Positions 1 to 10,329 of a stretch of DNA of 64,000 nt are shown piece by piece. Every line of letters begins with the position of its first letter. Position 1 is the stretch's first letter. The stretch lies in assembly GCA_036365455.1 (NCBI GenBank), contig JAWQUS010000008.1, positions 23,543,501-23,607,500 on the forward strand. Direction: 5' to 3'. The notes beneath the pieces were generated by a model, which was not told the DNA's origin, ran no database searches, and saw nothing but the letters and a program-made list of their open reading frames with translations. Source of the DNA: Macrosoma leucophasiata (Eukaryota > Arthropoda > Insecta > Lepidoptera > Hedylidae). A program made the translations under genes and the position numbers.

Positions 1-300
1 ATATTCGGATTAATCTTCTACAGTGATATGGCCATCTAACACCGACAAACTATGGCCACCTCCTAATGATACGGGAGATATGGCTATACCATTCAAGCGG
101 GAAAAAATGCAGATCCACGCCGTCCTTTTAAGTTTATAAACTAGCACGGTTCAGTATCTGTTTAGAAAACTCCAAAAATCGTATTATTTCTTTAAACTTA
201 TTCGGTCACATCTTTTTTCCTAAGCCCTTATATAAGATTTAGCATTAGTGAAAAAAAAAAGTTTTTACTTACTTTTTAATTTTTTAATTTCTTACTTTGT
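1..300. other. AT-rich start of window, nothing recognised
   Basis: No coding frame, RNA gene or repeat that recurs elsewhere in the window was seen. The stretch ends in a T-rich run immediately before a 5'-truncated LINE tail. Confidence 0.4.
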
Positions 301-1075
301 AATGTGAATGTGGATAAAACTAAAGTATTGGTATTTGAAAGAGATGAGCAGAGAACAAATGCAAGGGTAGTAGTAGATGATGCAGTGTTAGAACAGGTGG
401 ATGAAATTGTATATCTTGGATGTGCTTTTAGCAAGGATGGTAGGTACACCACTGACATAGAAAGAAGAGTGCTTGCTGAGAATTGCGTGAATGGAGCGTT
501 GGGTAAGCTGCTAGAATCTAAACATCTCAGCCAGCGGGCGCGACTAGCCGTACATAATGTTGTACTTACTGCAACGCTTTTATATGGAAGCGAGAGCTGG
601 GTATGCAGGAAAGAGCATGAAAGTAAGTTGAACCCGGTCGAGATGAGATCATTGCGCAAGATCTGCGGTATATCACGCACCGATCGCGTTCGTAATGAAG
701 ATGTAAGAAAGAGGCTTTGTGTGAATGATAGTATCGGTGTAAAAATGAAAAAAATGCCTTTTTTGCTGTGCCTTTGCCTGCTCCAATGGTTCGGGCATAT
801 AGAAAGAATGTCGAATAAGCGAATGACTAAACAGATATACAATTCGAATATAGATGGTTGCAGAGGCCCAGGAAGACCAAGACTGACTTACCATGACCAA
901 ATAGGTTGAGTTCTGTCTGATGGTGGGATCAAAAGTCTTAGGAATCGGCGTGCATGTATGAAGAGAATGATGAAAGTAGACGAGGCACGAGAGGTTTGTC
1001 AGAACCGGGATATCTGGCGCTCTACACTCTCTGCCTACCCCGTTAGGGACCTGGCGTGAAGATACATACATACAT
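300..1075 (+). pseudogene. LINE K copy 1: 3' end of an RTE-like non-LTR retrotransposon
   Basis: This is the C-terminal end of a reverse-transcriptase polyprotein plus its short 3' tail. The frame starting near 304 reads through a YGSESW motif, a WFGHIERM motif and a GRPRLTYHDQ segment, the usual close of RTE-type LINE ORFs. A TGA at 907-909 interrupts the frame where sister copies (28.0 and 31.4 kb) have arginine; the same frame then continues to a natural end near 1060. There is also a short in-frame insertion after KMKK that the sister copies lack. The element is 5'-truncated and ends in a TACA-rich tail, typical of target-primed insertion. It has no catalytic reverse-transcriptase motifs, so it is dead. 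The RTE assignment is by motif resemblance only; other LINE clades share the YGSESW block. Confidence 0.75.
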
Positions 1076-1690
1076 TTTTTTTTTTTTTCGCAGTTTTTTT
1101 GCTTATGGTTGCTTTTACGCATGTCGGTTAGCGAACTAATTACTCACTCACGCTATTTACTTAGTCTTTGTAGTATTTTTATGCATTGGCCAACTGTCTC
1201 GTACGGCCATCTTCACCGGAATTACCCTAAGTATAATAAAAATCATAGGTAATAAATAACATCCTCAGTAACGATTAGGAAAAATTTCATGGGAAAATAA
1301 TTCTTAGATCAAACACTGCCTATTTTGCAATGTTTATTTGGGCTTTCAACAAACAATTGCAACAAAGTATCAAACAAGTTCTGCGAAACCAAATTATTCG
1401 TCGCTGATCTGATAAATTAGTTAGTAATAAATAATTATTATACCTAGTCTAAGAGCAAGATTCACACAACGCACTGAAATTCGTTGAAAATATTCAATAA
1501 GAACTTCAGTATGTTTATATTTTTTACATTTTTGCCTGTCTTATTGTAACAGTTAAAGAGCGAAGGATAAACATTTTACCGTCAGTCATTTTCAAAGACC
1601 TATTCTATAGATGTCTCACACGTTTGATGTAAAAAGTTTTTTAAATGTCAGTACCAGTGGACCACCGATATTTTTTTTAATTCAATTTTA
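1076..1690. other. Unassigned AT-rich DNA
   Basis: No gene seen. A short piece near 1447-1480 resembles the outer end of the palindromic MITE at 15.5 kb (the AGATTCACA block), so a decayed MITE end may lie here. Confidence 0.3.
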
Positions 1691-1714
1691 AACAACCTCA
1701 TGAGAGGTACTTTC

Positions 1715-1990
1715 AAAGTCACCAACATTGTAAATAAGCTGCAGGAGAATCACTTTCGCTGGTACGGTCACATTAAGCGAAGAGATTCTAACCTTATGAC
1801 CAAAAAGATTCTGGAAATTGTATAATCAAGTAGAGGTCCAGGACGCCAGTCAATGACCTGGATGGAAATAATAAAAAATATACGTGGACGAGGGGACTTG
1901 AACCCGATATAACACAACTACGCCCTGAGTGGAGAAATAAGTTTAGGAAGGCTGACCTCAAGAGAAATGGGACATAAAGATAAAACAGTT
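1715..1990 (+). pseudogene. Decayed RTE-type LINE tail
   Basis: The translation holds a damaged but recognisable LINE C-terminus: a block reading RWYGHIKRRDSN, then SRGPGRQSM and TWMEIIKNIRGRG, with stops in between. This order (WYGH, GRPR-like, W-D/E-x-I) is the typical end of RTE-like polyproteins. It is more diverged than LINE K and probably belongs to a different RTE family. No catalytic residues remain. Confidence 0.55.
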
Positions 1991-2726
1991 CACAGAATAC
2001 ATCTAACTACCGAATTTTAAGTATGTAAGTCTTAACAGTTTCGGATTAAAGTGGCTGTCAGATATGAATTGATAGACACATGACGAATCTAAAAGGGTTT
2101 CGGTTTTTGACCATTGGTTACGGAACCCTTTAAATTATCATTCACAACTTCAAGGATCTTATATCAAAGATCTATAATTTATGGAAGAAATAATTGTTTA
2201 GAAGTTCGAAAATTCGATAGATGGGCGTATGTCGGTTAGCTCTTAGCCTAGTGAGTCATAGGGATATTTCATGATATTTGACTCTCCCGCAGATAAAAAG
2301 AGACAAAGGTGTCTGGCTAGTCTGTGATATAACTTAATCGTTACGACTTCAAGGTATTAGTGATGTGCCAGATATTCTTAGATATCCGCTGATATCCAAG
2401 GAGATAGAAAGATCCATGTGTTTCTCTTACGGTAGATCTTTAACCTTGTTAAATTTCAATACTATACGAAATTATATAAATGGGATAGGTAGCATTGATA
2501 ATTAATACACTTTATTACACATTCAGATTACTTTTAACATATTTAAATCAAATTTTTGACACCTTCATAAATTATCACATACGTTTATCGTGTGTGCGAG
2601 TGACTATACATATAAAGATGTTACAATAAGTCATATTCAGAGTTAGATATATTCCATCCGTCTCAGGCTTCTCTCAAAAAGGAAATAATGAAATTACACC
2701 GTAATTATCTAGAACAAGTATAAGCA
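1991..2726. other. Unassigned AT-rich DNA with a short repeat fragment
   Basis: No gene seen. Around 2095-2135 there is a short match to the GGTTACGGAACCC-type repeat that also appears near 61.6 kb. Confidence 0.3.
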
Positions 2727-2771
2727 CGTACGCGCACGCACGCACGCACACACACACACACACACACACAG
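2727..2771. repeat. CA-rich microsatellite
   Basis: A GCAC/CA dinucleotide tract directly abuts the 5' end of a SINE-C copy, which may have inserted at or beside it. Confidence 0.9.
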
Positions 2772-3043
2772 AGCTGCTAGTGGTAGCAGGCCACTACTAC
2801 TGCGCTGGGGGTCCTGGGTTCGATTCTCGGATCGGGGACTACCAGAGATAACGGTTTAAAATCCTTTATTCTGGAAGTTTCCCAGTACCTCGGCGTTTGG
2901 TAATGTGCCCGGAGATGGCAACAGTTTCGCCACCTGTCGGGCCAAAACGTAATCGGCGAGTCGTGGGTGTTTGCATGTATGCTTGAATGCATGCATTTAC
3001 CTCTGGCTACCCCTTCGGGGATTACAGGCGTGAAGTTACGTTT
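2771..3043 (+). mobile_element. SINE-C copy 1 (tRNA-derived SINE)
   Basis: This is a near full-length plus-strand copy. The 5' end is tRNA-like: an A-box-type TAGTGGTAGCAGG block, then a B box (GGTTCGATTCT, one change from consensus). The body contains the GTGCCCGGAGATGG and ATGCATGCATTTACC blocks found in every copy, and the 3' end reads GGGGATTACAGGCGTGAAG. It would be transcribed by RNA polymerase III and mobilised by a LINE enzyme; it encodes nothing. Confidence 0.85.
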
Positions 3044-3044
3044 T

Positions 3045-3193
3045 TTTACGATGTCGAAAAGAAGCCTACTTATGTTTTTTCTCAAAATCAGCTCTATCTC
3101 TGTACCAAATTTCATTAAAATCGGTTCAGTCGTTTGGATGTGAAAAAGTAACAGACAGACAGAGTTACTTCCGCATTTACAATATTAGTAGGC
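3045..3193 (-). mobile_element. Helitron H3 fragment, 3'-truncated
   Basis: The reverse complement carries the start of the element seen at 12.3 kb: the TATTGTAAATGCG block, AGTAACTCTGTCTG and then AATGAAATTTGGTACAGAG. The terminal CTAG end is missing. It directly abuts SINE-C copy 1. Confidence 0.6.
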
Positions 3194-3536
3194 ATTATTT
3201 ATCAAATTAATTATTAGAATATTATGGCACTGATTGAGAAAAATGTCATCCATGTTCGGATTTATATCCGTGGATTTACATTTTTGACGATCCGGCACAT
3301 CACTAGAAGCAATTACAGAATTGCTTACGCCACTAGCGTCAGCAACTATATATTTACAATACAACTTTTAATCTTTAAGATTACTGCCTCACTGATATTA
3401 AACAAACGTTTTGATAGCATCACAATATGGTCTTACGAGGAATGCTGACACTACACTGACTGAATGACGGACTGTTGTGAAAGGAATAAGAGATGAGATA
3501 AATAAGTATTATATAAAACGTAAAAAATAAAAAATT
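3194..3536. other. Unassigned DNA
   Basis: Short open frames only, no family resemblance, no repeat shared with the rest of the window. Confidence 0.3.
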
Positions 3537-3883
3537 TAACGTGACGCGTGTAATCCCCGAACGGGTAGGCAGAGGTAAATGCATGCATTCAAACATACTC
3601 GTACCTACATGCAAACACCCACGAGTCGCCGGTAAATAATTATACGTTTTGTCCCATGTATCTAATAGGTGGCGAACCTATTGACATCTCCGGGCACATT
3701 ACCAAACTTCGAGATACCCACTGAGAAATTTCCAGAAAATGGAAAAATTCCAATAGATAAAAGATGTTAGAGATGTTCCCAGAGTTAAAGGATGTTGCAC
3801 CATCTCTGACCTCTAGCCCCAGACCCAGGAATCGAACCCAGGACCCCAGCGTAGTGGCTTGCTACCACTTGGCTACTGAGGCA
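3537..3883 (-). mobile_element. SINE-C copy 2
   Basis: Complete minus-strand copy with A box and B box at the 3883 end (the complement of GGAATCGAACCC is seen). It is longer than its sisters because of small internal insertions near 3760-3810. Confidence 0.8.
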
Positions 3884-3937
3884 GTTAAAGTCACTTTATA
3901 TGAAAAATTCTTATCAAACAAAACAAAATACCAATAA

Positions 3938-3981
3938 ATGCCTGTTCCTTCGGGGATTACAGGTGTGAAGTTATACGTTTG
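3938..3981 (+). mobile_element. SINE-C 3' fragment
   Basis: Only the last 40 or so bases of the SINE (TTCGGGGATTACAGGTGTGA) are present. Confidence 0.6.
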
Positions 3982-4122
3982 CTACATAAAATATTGTTAT
4001 TGGGACGGTATGACCCTACCAGACCTTACAGTCAGTCAATGTAAAAAAAAAAAAACAAAAAACAAACAAAACAAAAAAAAAACATCGACAATCACAAATA
4101 TTAAAAATAATTTTAAAAAACT

Positions 4123-4260
4123 ATTTGTACGGCTTACAGATATTTGTTTCGGTCCTGGATGTTTGTGTATGTGTTGTATGTGTACAATGGCACCCACGAC
4201 ACAGGCTTATACCTAATGTGGAGCTGTGAGTGTAAGCGTATTTTATTTATTTATTTTTAT
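4123..4260 (+). mobile_element. SINE-D 3' part
   Basis: This is the 3' half of the tRNA-derived SINE-D: the ATATTTGTTTCGG block, the CACCCACGACACAGG block and the GCTGTGAGTGTAAGCG end, followed by a (TTTA)n tail. The tRNA head is missing. Confidence 0.75.
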
Positions 4261-4589
4261 TTTAATCATGTTCAAACCATTTGAATAAAGCAAAACGGTT
4301 GACAAACGTCACAGATGTGCGAATTAGGTAACGCAATTTTAATGGCCCCGTAATATAGAGTAAACACGGGCCACCGGCCGCGGAGTTACCATATGCAGCC
4401 GGCTGTCAAAGTACAAGACCAAATGGTCCTGTGCCTGTCGCCCAGATATTTAAATGCGTGTAATTACTAAACATCTGATGATTTATGCAATAAATGAATT
4501 GAAATTGAAATTGTTTATGTATTTTGTTAGAGTCAAGGTGTGAGTTTCGTACGAGTAGTATTAAGTAGACGATTTTTGTAGTGTGAGTG

Positions 4590-4648
4590 TATTTTTGCGG
4601 AGTGACACACACACGTGTGACACGTGTGTGTGTCACTCCGCAAAAATA
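4590..4648. repeat. 28-bp perfect hairpin inside MITE E
   Basis: Arms 4590-4617 and 4621-4648 are exact reverse complements separated by 3 bases; the centre is built from ACACGTG. The other two E copies do not have this perfect stem, so it is specific to this copy. Confidence 0.9.
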
Positions 4649-4696
4649 ACAGACAGTCTTGCATCGGTTATAAAAGCTATGGCTACTCCTCTTCGG

Positions 4697-4915
4697 CAGA
4701 GAATATGTAATAATACTACGTATAGAATGTACACTTCGACGTCCCGCCCGGTTTCCCCGCATCACCCAACCTCCCCTCTTATGGGCGACGGTTGGTATTT
4801 TCTACGTGCTACGCACACAGGTGCACGTGTAAATACACGTCACTGATTGATGGCTGTGTAATAGAGACCAAATTAAGCTTTTGTATGGAATTTTGGCGGA
4901 GTATCCGAGGTGTGC
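4697..4915 (-). mobile_element. Repeat F copy 1 (retroposon-like), nested in E
   Basis: The element is flanked by the 6-bp direct repeat CTTCGG (4691-4696 and 4916-4921), and removing it restores the E inverted repeat. Other copies lie at 18.9 and 61.1 kb. The tail on its low-coordinate side is built from ATA/TTA units, so it reads on the minus strand. No protein or polymerase III promoter was identified. Confidence 0.65.
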
Positions 4916-4950
4916 CTTCGGTCCGCCGCGACCGGTGGGCCGTGTTGCTT

Positions 4951-5092
4951 GATGCCCCGTAATAACTATCACAGAGACATAATAACTAATGTCTAAGGTC
5001 TCAGGGGTGGCAAGGCATCTGCTTTTTACCTCTGGTCTTTGTGTGAGTGTCAATAGGCTGCAGTCATCACTTAACATCAGTGTAATACGTTG
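4951..5092 (+). mobile_element. SINE-A 3' part (variant subfamily)
   Basis: Contains the block ATAACTATCACAGAGACATAA, then TGCAGTCATCACTTAACATC. It lacks the 5' third. The CACAGAGACATA variant also occurs near 40.9 kb, suggesting a subfamily distinct from the common GGCACAGAGGCATAA type. Confidence 0.6.
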
Positions 5093-5139
5093 GCTGCCCT
5101 AGGCCTATGAAAGATTGCCCTTTCTTCCCCCCTCCCCCC

Positions 5140-5184
5140 CCCCGTGCTGTAAAGCATAAAAAATGTATGCTTTACAGCACGGGG
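5140..5184. repeat. 19-bp perfect hairpin after a C-rich run
   Basis: Arms 5140-5158 and 5166-5184 (CCCCGTGCTGTAAAGCATA and its complement) are separated by 7 bases and follow a run of C. This may be a short palindromic MITE or a hairpin end. Confidence 0.85.
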
Positions 5185-5499
5185 CTTTTATTTTATTTCT
5201 ATAGTTTATCTAAACTACAGAAATTAAATTAAAATAAAAGAATGATAGTCAGTAAGTGATTTCATTAATTCTTCTAATAATCGTAATTGCCATACATGTA
5301 AATTTTCGCGAGATGCTATATGGACACATTTTTGAGGTTTAACGCGTATGCGCGTAGACAACTACTTCAAAACGACCAAATTTTGCCGCCCCCTAATTTT
5401 TGAGGCCCGGGCCTACTCTGCCTATAGGGAAATCCGCCCCTGATTGGCATGAGGATTGGCGGTCGCAGTGACGGTAGTTTTATCGCAAGACGCTTCTGC

Positions 5500-6392
5500 C
5501 CATCCTGCGTTATTGCAAATGTTGTGTTATGAGTTTTGCCCGCACGAAACACCCGATCATGTTCGACTACAAAATAGGTATTACCAAAATAAGTAGGTCT
5601 ACGGTAATGAAAGATCTGGGGGTCATTTTTGATCGTAGACTTAATTTCAATGAACACGTAAGTACCGTTGCAAAAGAATCGTTCCAGCGTTTAGGATTTG
5701 TACTGAGGAATGCCCGTGGCTTTAGTAGTGATTGCGTAATACGGCTTTTATACAACGCGCTAGTCCGTAGCAAACTGGAGGCTAGTTCATGCGTGTGGAA
5801 CCCACATCACTCCACCCACGAACTCCTACTAGAAAAGGTATAAAAGGCATTTCTAAGATACCTTTACAAACACAAGTTTGGTTATTACCCACTCATGTAC
5901 CCCACGGCTTTCCTCCTGGGGTGCCTCAATTACAACTCCCTGAAGACCAGGAGAGCCAATGGGCAATTGGTCATTATGTTCAAACTCCTCCGTGGTTTGA
6001 TTGATGCTCCGTGCCTGCACAATGAGTTGGCTCGTTTATACGTCCCGCCCGTCCAGGACAAAAACTTGCGTGCTAGGAAGCATAAACTCCTTGCTGTACC
6101 ATCTACTCGGACAATTGCACACGCTAACTCCTTTGTTCCGCGCGCGCTCTCTGTGCTCTGTGCTCTATTGGAGGCCTTTCCCGACTTCGACTTATTTGTG
6201 GATGGATGGAAGGCTGTTGTGAGTGTGTGTTTGCAGTTCAGTGAAATCCTCTGAACATTACTAAATCTTATGTTTTAAATTTAATTTTGTGTATTTTTTT
6301 TTGTTTTGATATGCCATATATCCGAGTTAGTTAGTGTAATTGGACTTGTTGTCCGTTCTAGTTACAAATAAATAAATAAATAAATAAATTGC
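5500..6392 (+). pseudogene. LINE P: C-terminal end of a jockey/CR1-like reverse transcriptase
   Basis: One frame from 5529 to 6254 encodes the end of a LINE polyprotein. It starts in the palm/thumb region (MKDLGVIFDRRLNFNEHV, the usual block after motif C), continues through SKLEASSCVWNPHHS and YPTAFLLGCLNYNSLKTRR, and ends DLFVDGWKAVVSVCL. A single TAA at 5841-5843 interrupts it, probably where a glutamine codon stood, since the frame continues unchanged. The 3' untranslated part ends in a (TAAA)n tail at 6367-6389. The element is 5'-truncated and lacks the YADD catalytic motif, so it is a dead insertion, though the single stop suggests it is fairly young. Clade is uncertain between jockey and CR1 groups. 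Confidence 0.75.
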
Positions 6393-6395
6393 ACT

Positions 6396-6476
6396 TGGAA
6401 CACTACCTTATTGGAATGGTTTGACCGCCATTGTTCGGTTGACTGACTGCACTAGTGGAAGAATGTTCTTAGAGGA
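6396..6476 (-). mobile_element. MITE E outer-end fragment
   Basis: Matches, inverted, the outermost 75 bases of the E element at 17.9 kb (the ACCGCCATTGTTCG and GACTGACTGCACT blocks). Confidence 0.55.
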
Positions 6477-6970
6477 AAATTATTCCGCTAGTGGGTGGTG
6501 GGATCGTTACGTGCCTACGCCAGTAGCAGGTAGCCAGGTATATATTACAGAATATTTTCTACAATACACAACAAAACATGGCTCCGAGAACCCAATGATA
6601 ACATATCGATACGCGTACCTAAAATATATTTGTAGCAGTTTCTCGACTTTGTTTAATTTAAAAAATAAGAAATTCTCCGTGCTACATGATCAAAAGCAGT
6701 GCTAGACGCCGCGCCGCGCCGTTGACGTAAATAGAACTCGACGCGTACCGGTTAGTGAGCAGTGTACTAACCAAACACACGCGTTCGCCGAGCTCAGTAT
6801 TGGATACAATGCAGCTATGGTTTTCTTTGGAAAAACGCCGAATCGCCCGACATGTGCTCCTCTTATCGGTTACTAGTGCTTGGAAATTTATCGGCAATAT
6901 TAACGACTGTAGGTTGGCGAATGTAACACGCCACTTTATTTTTAACAAGTAGAGTAATACCCCGACTTAT
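6477..6970. other. Unassigned DNA
   Basis: No gene recognised. Contains a short GCCGCGCCGCGCC run near 6708 and several short open frames without family features. Confidence 0.3.
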
Positions 6971-7322
6971 AATGGCAACCCATTATACGTCCCACTGCTG
7001 GGCACGAGTCTCTCCCCTTTTTTGAGGGGAGGCCTGGAGCTTACTCCACCACGCTGCTCCAATGCGGATTGGTGGAGATACGGGTTAGTGGCCAACACGC
7101 TGTCGGATGTTGTTCAAACCGCCCATAAGGCCTCTGACAAGTTTTAATGACTGCTATCTATCGATAGCAACCGGGACCGACGGCTTAACGTGCCCTCCGA
7201 AGCACGGAAACGCGCATTTAATTTGCCACTAGCGGTCACCCATCACACTATCCGACCGCGCCCCAAGTGCTTAATCGAGTAGATCGCTTATGATCTACAC
7301 CAGCCGCCGGGCCATGCGTCCT
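6971..7322 (-). mobile_element. SINE-B copy 1
   Basis: Near full-length minus-strand copy. The head at the 7322 end reads, in sense, GGCCCGGCGGCTGG (an A-box-like block in better copies); the 3' end is CAGCAGTGGGACGTATAATG. SINE-B copies in this window end in (ATT)n. It encodes nothing and would depend on a LINE enzyme; the CCCAGCAGTGGGACGTAT end is a widespread arthropod retroposon tail. Confidence 0.8.
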
Positions 7323-7352
7323 TCCCCGACTTACGCTACTCAAAATTAAGCT

Positions 7353-7484
7353 TGAGTTGCACCACATCATTTGTTATTGTAATATTTCACATCCTTATCT
7401 AACTATAACCGATTTCTTTAAGTTAGAGAAGGATGTAAAATGTTACAACAACTGTAACTTTAACAAATATCCTGGTGCAACCCA
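7353..7484. mobile_element. Small palindromic MITE
   Basis: Terminal inverted repeats GTTGCACCA... and ...TGGTGCAAC enclose a second inverted pair (CATCCTTATCTAACT and AGTTAGAGAAGGATG). The whole 130-bp unit can fold into one imperfect stem. No coding capacity. Confidence 0.7.
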
Positions 7485-7499
7485 GGCTAAATATTGCAC

Positions 7500-7797
7500 A
7501 TAAAGCCTACGAAAGGCTAGTTTCGACTTCATAGAGCGTTATCTCTGCTGCACACTACCTACGTAAGCACTAAAAGTCCGGTATTGCTAAAAAACTTGAC
7601 CAAAATGGTCGACATTAGTCACGTAAGTTAAGAAGATAGATATAAATAACGCTTTAATTTACAGACCCGAAATAAGCCGAAGTCTTCCTCCGAAGTCGAC
7701 CTGCAATATTATTTCTTGTTGGATACTGCAACAAGAAATAATATTGCAGGTTAACTTACGTGGCTAATGTCGACCATTTTGGTCAAGTTTTTTAGCT
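7500..7797. mobile_element. Double-palindrome MITE (family H)
   Basis: Outer arms of about 44 bases (7589-7632 and 7752-7795, containing ATGGTCGACATTAG) flank an inner pair of about 22 bases (around 7702-7750, AATATTATTTCTTG). The left part recurs at 55.4 kb, so this is a repeat family. No coding capacity. Confidence 0.7.
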
Positions 7798-7827
7798 CGA
7801 TTTACGCGTATTACGAGTTTTTTTTTT

Positions 7828-8110
7828 ACTGGTGGTAGAGCTCCAGTGACGGAGCTCGCGGGCGTAGTCACCACCGCATTAACTAATTTACTTGCCGCTA
7901 AATGGTAGTGTACAGCACTATCGTGTTCCGGTCAGGTGATGTACGGCCCTGTAATTTCCGGCACAGAGGCATAACACCTTAGGCCTCAGGAGTGGTAACG
8001 CATCTGCATTTTGACCTTGGTCTTTGTGTGGCTGTCTATAGGCAGCAGTCATCACTTAACATCAATGTGAACTGCACGCTTGTTTGCCACATCCATAACA
8101 TTAAAAAAAA
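7828..8110 (+). mobile_element. SINE-A copy (reference): Bm1-like SINE
   Basis: Full-length example of the commonest repeat in the window (about 285 bp). It begins ACTGGTGGTAGAGCTCCAG, passes through TGTTCCGGTCAGG and ATTTCCGGCACAGAGGCATA, and ends with GCAGTCATCACTTAACATC followed by GTTTGCCAC and an A-rich tail. The end resembles the 3' end of the silkworm SINE Bm1 (CACTTAACACCAGGTGG...), which supports a lepidopteran origin; this comparison is from memory. No protein is encoded. The A-rich tail here runs on to about 8207. Confidence 0.8.
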
Positions 8111-8302
8111 TAGAAAGAAAGAAAAAATATTCAGAAACAACAGCACAATGAAACATAAACAAAAAAAAAAAGAACATTATAAACAAAATAAAAAAAACAA
8201 ACAATAGTCACATAGCTACCGAAGTTCCACACAGTGCTTTCACCGACCCTAAATCGGTTATAAATCAAAAAGAGAAAGCAAAATTTGACGCATCGGTGTG
8301 GG

Positions 8303-8375
8303 ACTTCGGTAGCTTAGTGGTAAAACGGCTGGACTGGTTATCCTGAGGTCGCAGGTTCGATTCCTGCCCGAAGTC
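8303..8375 (+). tRNA. tRNA-like sequence, Thr(GGT)-type fold, probably a pseudogene or SINE head
   Basis: A 73-nt cloverleaf can be drawn: acceptor stem ACTTCGG with CCGAAGT, A box TAGCTTAGTGG, anticodon loop CTGGTTA (anticodon GGT), and a perfect T arm GCAGG-TTCGATT-CCTGC. A TTTTT tract (8379-8383) follows as a polymerase III terminator. The D stem is poor, the anticodon stem has a T-T mismatch, and eukaryotes normally read these codons with AGT rather than GGT. Related tRNA-like units at 41.7 and 62.1 kb lie inside retroposons. A functional tRNA is therefore unlikely. Confidence 0.45.
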
Positions 8376-8383
8376 AAATTTTT

Positions 8384-9243
8384 CTAACGCTGGTTTTACA
8401 TCTGGGACCCTGTACTCACTAGATAGGTACGCGGTTTTTATCATACCGCGCGAATCATTTTCCTCATTCCGCTCGGTCAGTGTTTGGTTCACGAGAAATT
8501 CGACTATACATTACTGATTTGCCTATAATAATGTCATCCAAAAGACCAAATAATGAGTCATTTGAACCCAGTATTTATAAGTACGCAAAGCTGAACCTCG
8601 ACTTTTACTTACCCTGCTATCGATTGGTCCCACCTATCGTGTAATTCCGAGGTTTTACTGTACATTCAACTAGGTACACATAGTCGGTATCGTGGTCACA
8701 ACTAACATTGAACATAAAATAATCAGCACGCTATAACTTCGTCCCGAGACCTGTGTTTACCGTTTTCGAGTACAATATGGCGGACCGAATGAAATGGTTG
8801 GAATAAATCTATTTGCTGCTTCCTGAAATCTGTTTCTTATTAAAACATTGCGCGGGGTATAACTATATGTAGTATGGTCGCGCGAATTGCCGACATGCGC
8901 TCGCGCAGGGCGGCTGCTGACGGACACTCTGCACATGGCTACGTCGTCATAAAATCTAATTTACGGTTATCTCCTCCCTGCTCTTGCCTTTTGTGCACGG
9001 TGTTTCGATTTTGGTATGCCTTTTATCATGCGAGCTACAAACGGCTTTCATTGTAGCTATATAAAACTGATAAAGGTAGATCTACGAGTATATCATATTT
9101 TTCTCGTCGTTTATTACTTTAATCAAGGATGGGTCGCTTCAGAATTTTTTTCGAATGGGACCAGCGAAATATTTTAATTTATGGTTTTTGCATAAAATTG
9201 ACAAACAAGTTATGACAGTTAGTTTTATAAGAGAGTATCTCCA
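8384..9243. other. Unassigned DNA
   Basis: No gene or shared repeat seen over about 860 bases. A locally GC-rich stretch lies at 8870-8940; its short open frame has no recognisable domain. Confidence 0.3.
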
Positions 9244-9338
9244 GCAATCCGCATTGGAGAAGCGTGGTGGAGTAAGCTCCAGGCCTCCCCTCAAAAAGGG
9301 GAGAAACTCGTGCCCAACAGTGGGACGTATAATGAGTA
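9244..9338 (+). mobile_element. SINE-B 3' fragment
   Basis: The last 95 bases of SINE-B: GGTGGAGTAAGCTCCAGGCC through CCAACAGTGGGACGTATAAT. The head is missing. Confidence 0.75.
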
Positions 9339-9541
9339 CCTACCTACTTGAACCTTAAAAATATCCTCAAAGAAACCACTGATTACAGTGTCCTGAGATG
9401 CTTTACCACTTCTGAATCCTAAGATAGACATTAGAAGCGCATGGATTACATAATAATGCATCTTATCAGGGTCTCTTTTCATTTTCAGATGCACAGCTGT
9501 TTAGGTGCTGTTTAGGTCGAAATAAATTTATATGTATATTA

Positions 9542-9748
9542 CTAGCTGACCTGGCAAACTTTGTATTGCCTCAGAATTAAATAATTGATAGGTACGGACT
9601 ATTTGTGTGGAAAAATTAAATTGTGGTTTTAATATTTCCCTTCAATTTATTCATATTTTCTTACCTTTTAAACCTTCCCTGGACTTCCAAAAATCATTCA
9701 TAACCAAAATTAGCCAGGCTAACGAACAGCAATTGATTTTTAAATTTA
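9542..9748 (-). mobile_element. Lep1-type Helitron fragment
   Basis: The plus strand begins CTAGCTGACCTGGCAAAC, the complement of a Helitron 3' end (...GCCAGGTCAGCTAG), with an A just outside it, which is the T expected 3' of the element. The body shares the GGAAGTCCAGGGAAGGTTTA block with the copy at 51.3 kb. The 5' TC end is not clear. Confidence 0.6.
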
Positions 9749-9979
9749 AAGAAGATTATAGGTATATACTTATGTGCTGTTGGGAAATGTTCCTCCTATA
9801 AAAAGGAATAGGTATTTGAAAATTGTGCGGATGTAGGGTGATTATGTAATCTCTATTAACTTTGGTTTTGACACGAAATACAACACGTTTGATACTAACC
9901 AGTAGCATTTTTATTAATCGAAATTAAGGGTTAAATTCCCAATAACAGCTCTAAAAACATTATCTTGTAGGTACCTATA

Positions 9980-10262
9980 TTTTTTATGTAATGTAGGTGG
10001 CAAACAAGCATGCAGTTCACATTGATAGTGATGACTGCAGCCTATAGACACCTACACAAAGACCAGCAAAATGCAGATACGTTGTACCCTGAGACTTTAG
10101 TTGCTATATGTCTCTGTGATAGTTTTTACGGGGCCATACATTACCATCTAACCGGAATACGATAGGTGCTGAACACTATGATTTAGCGGCAGATAGGTAC
10201 ATTAGGTATTAATGAAATGGTGTCTACGCCCTCGAGCTTCACACTGGATCTCTACCACCAGT
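9980..10262 (-). mobile_element. SINE-A copy, near full length
   Basis: Minus-strand copy with a poly-T (poly-A in sense) at 9980 and the ACTGGTGGTAGAG end at 10262. Moderately diverged, with a small deletion in the 3' part. First of eight SINE-A copies within 4.3 kb. Confidence 0.75.
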
Positions 10263-10329
10263 AAAATATTAAAATCAATTCAATGGGATCTTATTTTTGG
10301 AACACACGTCGGTAGAGTACCTATATTCT

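Larger units (their letters stand above)
4352..4950 (+). mobile_element. MITE E copy 1, carrying a nested repeat F
   Basis: The ends are inverted repeats: the left end (ACACGGGCCACCGGC) is matched by the right end (GACCGGTGGGCCGTGT). Both ends and the internal TTTGTTAAAGTCAAGG-type block recur at 15.7 and 17.9 kb. It has no coding capacity and is probably a non-autonomous DNA transposon. Its right inverted repeat is split by repeat F at 4697-4915. Confidence 0.6.

Noticed and set aside
8303..8375. Functional threonine tRNA gene
   Set aside because: GGT anticodon, poor D stem and a mismatch in the anticodon stem make a working tRNA unlikely, so it is listed as tRNA-like only.
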